Shown one piece after another: positions 1 through 6,569 of a stretch of 15,968 nucleotides of DNA. The position numbers and the translations under genes are program-made. The notes beneath the pieces were generated by a model. That model worked only from the letters and a program-made list of their open reading frames with translations, was not told the origin of the DNA and searched no databases. Numbering within the stretch: the stretch's first letter is position 1; each line of letters starts with the position of its first letter. Source of the stretch: an uncultured Collinsella sp. (GTDB lineage: Bacteria; Actinomycetota; Coriobacteriia; Coriobacteriales; Coriobacteriaceae); assembly GCA_958415525.1 (NCBI GenBank), contig CATYZE010000038.1:1-15968 (forward strand), written 5' to 3'.

Positions 1-1
1 T

Positions 2-793
2 ATCGCCAAGATGCTGAACTTCGCTCACGGCGACGTCATCATGGTCGGTGCCTATGTCTCGTTCTGCGCCACGTCGTATCTCGGCCTCCCGGGCTGGGCA
101 TCTGTAATTCTCTCTTGCGTGGTCTGCACGGTTCTCGGTGTTCTCATTGAGGGTCTGGCCTATAAGCCGCTGCGCCAAGCAGGCCCGCTGGCCGTTTTGA
201 TCACGGCCATCGGCGTGTCTTACTTCCTGCAGAACGCCGCGCAGCTTCTGTGGGGCGCCACGCCCAAGAACTTCACTTCGCTCGTCACCTTCCCGGTGCC
301 GGAGTTCTTGGCCAAGTTCAACGTGAGCGCCGTCTCGCTCGTCACCATCGTCGCCTGCCTGGTTATCATGGCCGGCCTGATGTTCTTCACAGGTAAGACC
401 AAGATGGGCAAAGCCATGCGCGCCGTGTCCGAGGACAAAGCCGCCGCTCAGCTCATGGGCATCAACGTCAACCGCACCATCTCGATGACGTTTGCCATCG
501 GCTCTGCCCTTGCCGCCATCGCCGGCGTGCTGCTGTGCTCCTACTCGCCGGTGCTGCAGCCCACCACGGGCGCCATGCCTGGCATCAAGGCCTTCGACGC
601 TGCCGTTTTCGGTGGCATCGGCTCCATCCCCGGTGCCTTTGTCGGTGGCATCCTCATCGGCATCATCGAGGCGATGGCGCAGGCCTATATTTCCACGAGC
701 CTTGCCAACTCCATCGTCTTTGGTGTTTTGATCATCGTCCTGCTCGTCAAGCCTGCCGGCCTCTTGGGCAAGTACGTCCCCGAGAAGGTGTAG
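2..793 (+). CDS. livH: Branched-chain amino acid ABC transporter permease LivH (5' partial)
   Basis: This is an inner-membrane permease of a high-affinity branched-chain amino acid importer, pairing with LivM to form the channel. The reading frame is open from base 2, before the first visible ATG at 11. The residues there (IAKMLNFAHGD) match the internal NFAHG motif that lies about 30 residues into full-length LivH, so the true start is upstream of the window. About 263 residues are visible. They are strongly hydrophobic and contain the cytoplasmic coupling loop (GKAMRAVSEDKAAAQLMGIN) that contacts the ATPases, then FGGIGSIPGAFVGG and a C-terminal KPAGLLG motif typical of LivH. The TAG stop abuts the GTG of livM, so the two are translationally coupled. 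Substrate specificity cannot be read from the permease; branched-chain amino acids are the family default. Confidence 0.93.
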   Translation: MAKMLNFAHGDVIMVGAYVSFCATSYLGLPGWASVILSCVVCTVLGVLIEGLAYKPLRQAGPLAVLITAIGVSYFLQNAAQLLWGATPKNFTSLVTFPVPEFLAKFNVSAVSLVTIVACLVIMAGLMFFTGKTKMGKAMRAVSEDKAAAQLMGINVNRTISMTFAIGSALAAIAGVLLCSYSPVLQPTTGAMPGIKAFDAAVFGGIGSIPGAFVGGILIGIIEAMAQAYISTSLANSIVFGVLIIVLLVKPAGLLGKYVPEKV

Positions 794-1882
794 GTGAGCG
801 TTATGAAGTTTCTTAAAGACAAGCAGACGCGTCACGACTTTGTTACGTACGCCATGTGCATCGTGGCCTTCGCCATCGTGTTCTTTATGCAGTCCAACCA
901 TATGATTCCGCGCATGATCGCCGGTCAGCTGGTCCCCATCACGGCCTATATCGTCATGGCCATCTCCCTTAACCTCGTCGTCGGCATCGCGGGCGACTTG
1001 TCGCTGGGACACGCGGGCTTTATGAGCGTCGGCGCCTATACGGGCATCGTTACCGCGGTCGCCCTCGAGGGCGCCGTTCCCTCCGATCCGGTGCGCCTGA
1101 TCATCAGTATCGTGGTCGGCGCCATCGCTGCCGCCATCCTGGGCTTCTTGATCGGCATCCCGGTCCTGCGCCTGAGCGGCGACTATCTGGCCATTGTGAC
1201 CCTGGCTTTTGGCGAGATCATCAAAGAGATCGTCACCTGCCTTATCGTGGGCGTCGACTCCCGCGGCCTGCATGTGATCTTTAACATCACGGGTAACTCC
1301 ACGATCGACGACCTGCACCTGCTCGAGGACGGCACCGCCATCATCAAGGGCGCGCAGGGCGCATCGGGCGTGTCGACCTATTCGACCTTCCTTGCCGGCG
1401 CCATCCTGGTCATGGTCGCGCTCGTGATTGTACTCAACCTGGTCCGCAGCCGTACCGGCCGTGCCATTATGGCCGTGCGCGACAACAAGATCGCTGCCGA
1501 GTCCGTGGGTATCTCCGTCACCCAGTACCGCATGATCGCCTTCGTGGTTTCCGCTGCTCTCGCCGGTGCTGCCGGAGCCCTCTTCGGCGGTAACTTCTCG
1601 CAGCTCTCCGCCACTAAGTTCGACTTCAACACGTCGATCCTCATTCTGGTGTTCGTGGTCCTGGGCGGCCTGGGCAACATGCGCGGCTCCGTTATCGCGG
1701 CGGCGCTGCTCACGGTGCTCCCCGAGTTGCTCCGTCAGTTCTCGGACTACCGCATGCTCATCTACGCCATCGTGTTGATTCTGGTCATGATCTTTACCAA
1801 CAACCCGCAGCTCAAGGCGTTCTTCGCACGCATTAAGGACCGCTTTGCTTCCAAGAAGGAGGTGGCAGCCGATGCCCAGTAA
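794..1882 (+). CDS. livM: Branched-chain amino acid ABC transporter permease LivM
   Basis: Second membrane permease of the importer, 362 residues, within the usual LivM range. Hydrophobic segments run through most of the protein. Family motifs include NLVVGIAGDLSLGHAGFMSV (residues 60-79), LRLSGDYLAIVTLAFGEI (125-142), the ATPase-coupling loop GRAIMAVRDNKIAAESVGI (222-240) and VVLGGLGNMRGS (288-299). The C-terminus is short and basic and should be cytoplasmic. The GTG at 794 directly follows the livH stop and has a GAGAAGG sequence 5 nt upstream. The in-frame ATG at 803 is possible but too far from that site. The 3' end overlaps livG by 11 nt, and the livG ribosome binding site lies inside livM. 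Confidence 0.94.
   Translation: MSVMKFLKDKQTRHDFVTYAMCIVAFAIVFFMQSNHMIPRMIAGQLVPITAYIVMAISLNLVVGIAGDLSLGHAGFMSVGAYTGIVTAVALEGAVPSDPVRLIISIVVGAIAAAILGFLIGIPVLRLSGDYLAIVTLAFGEIIKEIVTCLIVGVDSRGLHVIFNITGNSTIDDLHLLEDGTAIIKGAQGASGVSTYSTFLAGAILVMVALVIVLNLVRSRTGRAIMAVRDNKIAAESVGISVTQYRMIAFVVSAALAGAAGALFGGNFSQLSATKFDFNTSILILVFVVLGGLGNMRGSVIAAALLTVLPELLRQFSDYRMLIYAIVLILVMIFTNNPQLKAFFARIKDRFASKKEVAADAQ
1854..1864 (+). promoter_or_regulatory. Strong Shine-Dalgarno setting the livG start
   Basis: AGAAGGAGGTG lies inside the end of livM, with 9 nt between its last G of GGAGG and the ATG at 1872. It supports 1872 over the upstream in-frame TTG at 1845, which would place this site inside the coding region and add nine residues unlike LivG. 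Confidence 0.8.
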
Positions 1883-2732
1883 GTTTGAGTTCAACAAGGG
1901 CAAGATGGTCCCGTATCCTTCTGGCGCCATTGTCCCCGACCGCGACCTGGGCCAGCGCCCGGCGCTCGAGTGCATCCACCTGGGCATTGAGTTTGGCGGC
2001 CTCAAGGCGGTCGACGACTTTAGCCTAACCATCGGCAAGACCGAGATCGCCGGTCTCATCGGCCCCAACGGTGCCGGCAAGACCACGGTCTTCAACCTGC
2101 TCACCAAGGTGTATCAGCCCACGCATGGCACCATCCTGCTCGATGGTGAGGACACCTCGGGCAAGTCGGTCTATCAGGTCAACCGCATGGGTATTGCTCG
2201 TACATTCCAGAACATTCGCCTGTTCAACACCATGACGGTGGAGGATAACGTCAAGGTCGGTCTGCACAATCAGGAGCGCTACTCCGGCTTTGAGGGCGTG
2301 CTGCGCCTGCCGACGTATTGGAAGCACGAGAAGGCCGCCCACGAGCGCGCCATGGAGCTGCTGTCCATTTTTGACATGGAGCACCTGGCAAATGAACAGG
2401 CCGGCTCGCTGCCTTACGGCGCTCAGCGTCGTCTGGAGATCGTCCGCGCGCTTGCCTCCAACCCCAAGCTGCTGTTGCTCGACGAGCCTGCCGCCGGCAT
2501 GAACCCGTCCGAGACCGCGGAGCTCATGGAGAACATCGTCAAGATCCGCGACACCTTCGGCATCGCCATCATGCTTATCGAGCATGATATGTCGCTCGTT
2601 ATGAACATCTGCGAGGGCATCTGCGTGCTTAACTTTGGCAAGGTTATCGCCAAGGGTACGGCCGAGGAGATCCAGAACAACGATGCCGTTATCGAGGCAT
2701 ATCTGGGCAAGCAGGATAAGGGGGAGAACTAA
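1872..2732 (+). CDS. livG: Branched-chain amino acid ABC transporter ATP-binding protein LivG
   Basis: Cytoplasmic ATPase that powers the importer, 286 residues. Visible ABC motifs are Walker A GPNGAGKTT (residues 64-72), the Q-loop glutamine at 113 (TFQNIRLF), the signature region LPYGAQRRLEI (180-190) which is the LivG-type variant of LSGGQ, Walker B LLLLDEP (200-206) and the H-loop histidine at 238 (LIEHDM). The roughly 30-residue N-terminal lead before the ABC fold (MPSKFEFNKGKMVPYPSGAI...) is longer than in many LivG proteins. It is kept because the ribosome binding site fits the ATG at 1872. The gene overlaps the livM end by 11 nt, and its TAA is immediately followed by the livF ATG. 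Confidence 0.95.
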   Translation: MPSKFEFNKGKMVPYPSGAIVPDRDLGQRPALECIHLGIEFGGLKAVDDFSLTIGKTEIAGLIGPNGAGKTTVFNLLTKVYQPTHGTILLDGEDTSGKSVYQVNRMGIARTFQNIRLFNTMTVEDNVKVGLHNQERYSGFEGVLRLPTYWKHEKAAHERAMELLSIFDMEHLANEQAGSLPYGAQRRLEIVRALASNPKLLLLDEPAAGMNPSETAELMENIVKIRDTFGIAIMLIEHDMSLVMNICEGICVLNFGKVIAKGTAEEIQNNDAVIEAYLGKQDKGEN

Positions 2733-3446
2733 ATGGCAGAGCCGATGCTTTCCGTCTACAACATCAACGTCTGGTACGGCGCCATCCACGCCATCAAGGA
2801 CATCTCCTTTAACGTCAACGAGGGCGAGATCGTGGCTCTGATCGGCGCGAACGGCGCTGGCAAGTCCACAACGCTCAAGACCGTCTCGGGCCTGCTGCGC
2901 TCCAAGACCGGCTCCATCAAGTTTATGGGCGAGGACATTACCCATACGCCCGCTGATAAGCTGGTTGGTAAGGGACTGGCTCAGGTTCCCGAGGGTCGTC
3001 GCGCCTTTTTGCAGATGACGGTTGAGGAGAACCTGGAGATGGGCGCCTATACGCAGCCCAAGTCCACGGTGGCTCCGGGCCTTGAGCGCGTCTACGAGCA
3101 GTTCCCGCGCCTGAAGGAGCGCCGTCGCCAGGTCGCCGGCACCCTTTCGGGCGGCGAGCAGCAGATGCTCGTTATGGGCCGCGCCCTTATGAGTAACCCC
3201 AAGCTGCTCATGCTCGACGAGCCTTCCATGGGCCTGGCGCCGATTCTGATTGAGCAGATCTTCCAGATTGTCGAGGATCTGCATAAGGCCGGCACCACGG
3301 TGCTTCTGGTCGAGCAAAACGCACAGATGGCTCTTTCCATCGCCACACGCGGCTACGTGCTCGAGACCGGCAAGATTACCATGACCGGCACCGGCCAAGA
3401 GCTCCTGCACGACGATAACGTTCGCAAAGCATATCTTGGTGGTTAG
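2733..3446 (+). CDS. livF: Branched-chain amino acid ABC transporter ATP-binding protein LivF
   Basis: Second cytoplasmic ATPase of the importer, 237 residues, the normal LivF length. Motifs are Walker A GANGAGKST (38-46), LAQVPEGRRAF (82-92) around the Q-loop, signature LSGGEQQ (138-144) and Walker B LLMLDEP (158-164). LLVEQN (191-196) has Gln where most ABC ATPases have the switch His, which is normal for LivF. It starts at the ATG directly after the livG TAA, with a purine-rich AAGGGGGAG site inside the end of livG. It is the last gene of the operon: a perfect hairpin starts 3 nt after its stop and no related gene follows. Confidence 0.95.
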   Translation: MAEPMLSVYNINVWYGAIHAIKDISFNVNEGEIVALIGANGAGKSTTLKTVSGLLRSKTGSIKFMGEDITHTPADKLVGKGLAQVPEGRRAFLQMTVEENLEMGAYTQPKSTVAPGLERVYEQFPRLKERRRQVAGTLSGGEQQMLVMGRALMSNPKLLMLDEPSMGLAPILIEQIFQIVEDLHKAGTTVLLVEQNAQMALSIATRGYVLETGKITMTGTGQELLHDDNVRKAYLGG

Positions 3447-3448
3447 AT

Positions 3449-3478
3449 AGTTACGGCGTTTTACCAAACGCCGTAACT
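3449..3478 (+). terminator. Perfect 13-bp hairpin after livF, probable operon terminator
   Basis: AGTTACGGCGTTT (3449-3461) pairs perfectly with AAACGCCGTAACT (3466-3478) around a TACC loop, beginning 3 nt after the livF stop. Position argues for a terminator or 3'-end stabiliser. There is no downstream T-run (ACTTGACGC follows), so it is not a textbook intrinsic terminator. Confidence 0.5.
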
Positions 3479-3482
3479 ACTT

Positions 3483-3598
3483 GACGCTGCAAGCCCGCCA
3501 GGGCGGCAATCTGCCTTTCAACTTCGGCGGCATGACCAGAAGGTCAATGCCGCCTCGTTTCAAGGCACCTTGCTCGCCCTGACGGGCTTTCGCTGTCG
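3483..3598. repeat. Long imperfect palindrome (about 116 nt) in the livF-cutC intergenic region
   Basis: The left half (about 3483-3537) folds back on the right half (3542-3598) almost throughout. AAGCCCGCCAGGGCG (3491-3505) faces CGCCCTGACGGGCTT (3575-3589) with one mismatch. GCCTT-containing middle segments (3513-3525 and 3555-3566) pair partly. GGCGGCATGACC (3526-3537) faces GGTCAATGCCGCC (3542-3554) with one bulge, leaving a tiny loop. It contains no convincing ORF. It could be a degenerate MITE or REP-like element, a structured RNA, or a transcript-end stabiliser. The sequence alone does not decide between these. Confidence 0.7.
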
Positions 3599-3644
3599 TT
3601 GCCAAAACATCGACGTTGTGGCAGATGCCAACGACTACCCCTTT

Positions 3645-3713
3645 AAGTTGCGGTGGAATAGGGACTACATGGGAGCCTCAGAGGCCAAAAGAGTCCCTAT
3701 TCCACCGCAACTT
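3645..3713. repeat. Perfect 22-bp inverted repeat with 25-nt spacer upstream of cutC
   Basis: The arm 3645-3666 (begins AAGTTGCGGTGG, ends AGGGACT) is the exact reverse complement of 3692-3713. The spacer 3667-3691 contains a smaller palindrome, GCCTCAGAGGC (3675-3685), whose centre is within 1 nt of the centre of the large repeat, so the whole 69 nt is one nested palindrome. The right arm ends 58 nt before the cutC start. Perfect pairing over 22 bp suggests recent origin or active constraint, such as a mobile palindromic element or a strong hairpin in the cutC leader. No target-site duplication is visible at the edges. Confidence 0.8.
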
Positions 3714-3771
3714 CATGGGGGTGTGTGACAATGCCCGTCGGAAAACATCTGCTGTCTTTGGGGGTCTATCT

Positions 3772-4449
3772 ATGCTGTACGAGTTTTGTGCCGAGAACTT
3801 TGAGCGTGTGCCGGCGGCTATCGATGCCGGTGCAAGGCGTATCGAGCTGTGCGACAACCTTGCCGTTGGTGGCACTACGCCTTCGGCCGGCGTTATCAGC
3901 GCTACGACCAACTATGCTCACGAGCACGATGCACGGGTGATGTGCATGATTCGCCCGCGTGGCGGTGACTTTCACTACAACCAGGACGAGCTGCGTATGA
4001 TGGAGATGGATCTGGGCCTTGCCGTGAGTGCGGGCGTTGACGGCTTGGTCTTTGGCTGCTGCAAGCCCTGCGCGGGCGGATGGGCGCTCGACGAACTTAC
4101 GCTTGGCGCCCTCGTGATGGCTGCGGGCTGCGCGACCGAGGAGTGCAAGCGCGATCCTATCGACATCACTTTCCACATGGCGTTTGACCAGCTCTCGCCC
4201 GAGGCTCAGCTGGACGCCATTGACACGCTCGCCGACTGCGGCGTCACGCGCATTCTGACGCACGGTGGTACTGCCGGTACGCCGATCGAGGACAACTTCG
4301 AAAACCTGGCCCGCTTGATCGAGTACGCGGGCGACCGCCTGACCATCCTTCCCGGTGGCGGCATTTCCACGGCCAATCGCGATACCGTGGCGGCGGCACT
4401 GGGCGTCTCCGAGCTCCATGGCACCAAGATCGTGCCGCTGGAGGTATAA
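3772..4449 (+). CDS. cutC: CutC family TIM-barrel protein
   Basis: 225 residues, matching the CutC family (historically 'copper homeostasis protein', cytoplasmic, TIM barrel). Recognisable family stretches are RIELCDNLAVGGTTPS (23-38), MIRPRGGDFHY (59-69), GLVFG (91-95), TFHMAFDQ (133-140), RILTHGG (160-166), LPGGGI (193-198) and ELHGTKI (214-220). The ATG at 3772 has GGGGG 7 nt upstream and begins with the typical MLYEFCAENF. An open frame extends upstream to 3616, but it runs through the 22-bp inverted repeat and is not CutC-like. The copper role was proposed in Escherichia coli and is disputed, so the true activity is open. It is followed after 3 nt by a GalT-like gene, so the two are probably one operon and may share a substrate. 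Confidence 0.88.
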   Translation: MLYEFCAENFERVPAAIDAGARRIELCDNLAVGGTTPSAGVISATTNYAHEHDARVMCMIRPRGGDFHYNQDELRMMEMDLGLAVSAGVDGLVFGCCKPCAGGWALDELTLGALVMAAGCATEECKRDPIDITFHMAFDQLSPEAQLDAIDTLADCGVTRILTHGGTAGTPIEDNFENLARLIEYAGDRLTILPGGGISTANRDTVAAALGVSELHGTKIVPLEV

Positions 4450-4452
4450 CCC

Positions 4453-5250
4453 GTGGCGCTGGTATTTGACGTTCAGCAGGCGAACGGTAAGCCCGACGAC
4501 AACCGTCGTCCCGGCACCGCGTGCCCCTTTTGCGATACCGAGGAACTCGCCAATATCATCCGGCGCGACGGTGACTGCATCTGGCTCGAGAATAAGTTTA
4601 AGACCTTGCGCGCCACTCGCCAGACCGTATTGATTGAGTCGTCCGACCACGACGCCGACCTGGTGACCTATGCACCGGACGAGCTGCATCATGTTATGCG
4701 GTTTGCTCTGGATTGCTGGCAGCGGATGATTGACTCCCGACAGTATCGCAGTGTTCTTATGTACAAGAACAAGGGCCCACTTTCGGGCGGCAGTCTGGTC
4801 CATCCGCACATGCAGATTGTAGGTTTGGAGCAGGAAGACGGCTATGCTTTGCTGACTTCCGCCAATTTCGAAGGAATCAATGTCTGGCAACAGGGGAGAA
4901 TATCGGTCAATATCTCAACCGAACCGATCATGGGGTTCTTTGAGATCAACGTTTCAGCCCCGCAGGGAATCGCCGCCAGCGATGGCGCACGAGACCAAGC
5001 CGAGGCGGATCTCTTTACCGATGCGATCCAGGTAGCTCTGCGCTTTATCCTAAACGGGCACCACGGTGGTCGCGCAGAGTCGTACAACTTGTTCTTCTAT
5101 CACCTGGGCGGTCGGACCATTGCCAAGGCGCTGCCGCGTTGGGTGGTTTCGCCCTACTTTGTCGGCTATCGTTTGGCCCAAGTCAATGCCGAGACGACGC
5201 TCGATATCGATGCTGAGCGTCTGCGTGCGCATCTGGAAACGCTCGTATAG
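4453..5250 (+). CDS. GalT-like / HIT-superfamily nucleotidyltransferase (DUF4931-like)
   Basis: 265 residues, predicted cytoplasmic. The N-terminal CPFC (24-27) resembles the zinc-binding CxxC of galactose-1-phosphate uridylyltransferase. GGSLVHPHMQ (112-121) carries the HPHxQ active site in which the second His (here H119) forms the uridylyl intermediate in GalT. A later segment (ESYNLFFYHLGG) matches the C-terminal part of GalT-like folds. It is shorter than classical GalT (about 330-350) and no galK or galE is nearby, so a galactose role should not be assumed. I suspect the DUF4931 group but cannot search. Start: GTG at 4453, 3 nt after the cutC stop; translation is probably coupled. It converges with the - strand transporter, 30 nt away. 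Confidence 0.75.
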   Translation: MALVFDVQQANGKPDDNRRPGTACPFCDTEELANIIRRDGDCIWLENKFKTLRATRQTVLIESSDHDADLVTYAPDELHHVMRFALDCWQRMIDSRQYRSVLMYKNKGPLSGGSLVHPHMQIVGLEQEDGYALLTSANFEGINVWQQGRISVNISTEPIMGFFEINVSAPQGIAASDGARDQAEADLFTDAIQVALRFILNGHHGGRAESYNLFFYHLGGRTIAKALPRWVVSPYFVGYRLAQVNAETTLDIDAERLRAHLETLV

Positions 5251-5280
5251 CAAGACTAACACCCGCGTAATGCGGACAGC

Positions 5281-6279
5281 CTAGCGTGCCATTGCGTCGC
5301 GGCCGGCCTCGACACGTTTGCGCTGTTTGGCACGCTCCTCGCCGGTTAGGCGCTCAAAGAGATGTCCGATAATCGAGGCCAGCACCTGCTGGAACAGCGT
5401 GCCGCACATGACGGGGAACACGACCTCGCCGGGAAAATACTGCGTGGCGATGACGGCGCCCGAAGAGATGTTGCGCATGCCGCAGGTAAAGCACATGGTG
5501 GTCGCCTCGCCATACTGCAGGTGCAGGGCGCGTGCGACCAGAATGCCGATGATAAAGCCGCTGATGGCGAACGCCAGGATAAAGAGGGCGACTTCCAAGC
5601 GCTCAACATTCATATGCAGCACGTACTCGCTCATGGCGGTGGAGTTGGACGCGATGACGCCCATCATCATGAACTTGCAAGCGGGCGAGAGCGCGGGGGA
5701 GAGCTTCTCGTGACCCCAGCCGCGCGTGAGTTCGTTGATGACGATGCCGAGCACGGCGGGGATGGCGATCATAAAGGCCATGTTCTGCATCATGCTCGGC
5801 ACATCGATCGAGACGGTGGCGCCCAGCAGGAGCTTGAGCGTGAGCGGAATCGTCACAGGCGAGATGACCGAGGACGTCAGGATAATGGTGAGCGCAAGCG
5901 GGCCGTTGCCGCCGAACATGCTAATCCACATAAAGGCGGTGACTGCCACGGGTACGCTGTACTCGAGCACGATGCCGCAGACAAGGTTGGGGTTGGAACC
6001 AAAGAACAACGACCCCATGGCATAGGCTGCGATAGGGATGAGCACCGCCGAGACGAGCAGCGCCAAGACCAGGTGCAACGGACGGCGGAACACCTCGGCA
6101 ACCTGGTGAAAGGTGTTGCTGAGCGCACCTTGGAACGTCATAAAGGTAAACAGGGCGGGAACGATGGGCTTGAGCACGCCGATCTGCTGGGGAAAGAGCA
6201 CGCCGAGCGTCACGCAAATCGGAACGATGACCTGCATGTGCCCCGCGAGAAACTTGCCCAGTCCAACCCATTGCTTCAT
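5281..6279 (-). CDS. Bile acid:sodium symporter (BASS) family transporter
   Basis: 332-residue multi-spanning membrane protein with about nine or ten hydrophobic segments. Examples are residues 16-30, 67-92, 98-120, 126-150, 166-182, 204-222, 230-250 and 285-305. Family-like stretches are EYSVPVAVTAFMW (106-118), SSVISPVTIPL (136-146) and the conserved TCGMRNISSGAVIATQYFPG (265-284), which resembles the BASS cation-binding helix region. The tail (RLTGEERAKQRKRVEAGRD...) is charged and probably cytoplasmic. Members carry organic anions such as bile acids, pantoate or keto acids with sodium; the substrate here is unknown. The ATG (complement of 6277-6279) has AAAGGGAG about 10 nt upstream. The gene is monocistronic and convergent with the GalT-like gene. 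Confidence 0.85.
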   Translation of the reverse strand: MKQWVGLGKFLAGHMQVIVPICVTLGVLFPQQIGVLKPIVPALFTFMTFQGALSNTFHQVAEVFRRPLHLVLALLVSAVLIPIAAYAMGSLFFGSNPNLVCGIVLEYSVPVAVTAFMWISMFGGNGPLALTIILTSSVISPVTIPLTLKLLLGATVSIDVPSMMQNMAFMIAIPAVLGIVINELTRGWGHEKLSPALSPACKFMMMGVIASNSTAMSEYVLHMNVERLEVALFILAFAISGFIIGILVARALHLQYGEATTMCFTCGMRNISSGAVIATQYFPGEVVFPVMCGTLFQQVLASIIGHLFERLTGEERAKQRKRVEAGRDAMAR

Positions 6280-6361
6280 ATGCGCTTGTGACTCCCTTTG
6301 CTCGTGAATCCGTTTTGAATGGATATGCTAGACGCTCGCATGCGTCCGTGCGTCAGAAACG

Positions 6362-6376
6362 CTCGAATATTTCGAG
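6362..6376. promoter_or_regulatory. Short perfect palindrome in the divergent intergenic region
   Basis: CTCGAA-TAT-TTCGAG is a perfect 6-bp dyad with a 3-nt centre. It lies between the divergent transporter and recJ, about 80 nt upstream of the recJ -10 box and 83 nt upstream of the transporter start. It is a candidate operator; no regulator is identified. Confidence 0.3.
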
Positions 6377-6441
6377 GCTATTACCGGCATCGTTTACCGA
6401 AACCGCGGCGTGCTGCGGCGATTTGCGTCCGCGCTGCACGG

Positions 6442-6447
6442 TATAAT
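6442..6447 (+). promoter_or_regulatory. Probable -10 box for the leader ORF-recJ-rel unit
   Basis: A perfect TATAAT lies 56 nt upstream of the leader ORF ATG, in the only substantial gap before recJ. I see no good TTGACA at 16-18 nt upstream (CGATTT is the closest position), so the call rests on the -10 box. Confidence 0.5.
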
Positions 6448-6503
6448 AAATCCGTTCAACAGATCTGCCTGCCGAAGCGGGCATACACAGAGGACTCATC
6501 GCT

Positions 6504-6569
6504 ATGAACCGTGAGAGGTATCGCGGCGACCTGCCCCTATCGGGGGTGGGCGCCTATGTCATCGCTTAA
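6504..6569 (+). CDS. Putative 21-residue leader peptide overlapping the recJ start
   Basis: The ORF begins MNRERYRG and ends AYVIA before a TAA. Its ATG has AGAGGA 9 nt upstream (6489-6494), a better site than that of recJ. It overlaps the chosen recJ ATG (6556) by 14 nt in another frame. Within it, CCCC (6534-6537) can pair with GGGG (6542-6545), part of the G-rich stretch just before the recJ ATG. Translating the leader would open that hairpin, which is a plausible translational coupling device. I do not recognise the peptide, and conservation is untested. Confidence 0.4.
   Translation: MNRERYRGDLPLSGVGAYVIA

Noticed and set aside
2025..3467. 480-codon open frame on the - strand opposite livG and livF
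   Set aside because: It is a shadow of GC-rich coding sequence: both + strand genes have complete ABC motifs, and the antisense product is low-complexity with no recognisable domain.
3616..3771. 52-residue upstream extension of cutC
   Set aside because: It runs through the 22-bp inverted repeat and has no CutC-like residues; the ATG at 3772 has the ribosome binding site.
5362..6291. 309-codon open frame on the + strand opposite the BASS transporter
   Set aside because: The product is rich in His, Asp, Arg and Gly, typical of the antisense of a membrane protein gene; the - strand frame has real family motifs and a ribosome binding site.
6319..6507. 62-codon + strand frame between the transporter and recJ
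   Set aside because: It spans the TATAAT promoter, has no good ribosome binding site, and its Arg/Ala-rich product resembles random GC-rich translation.
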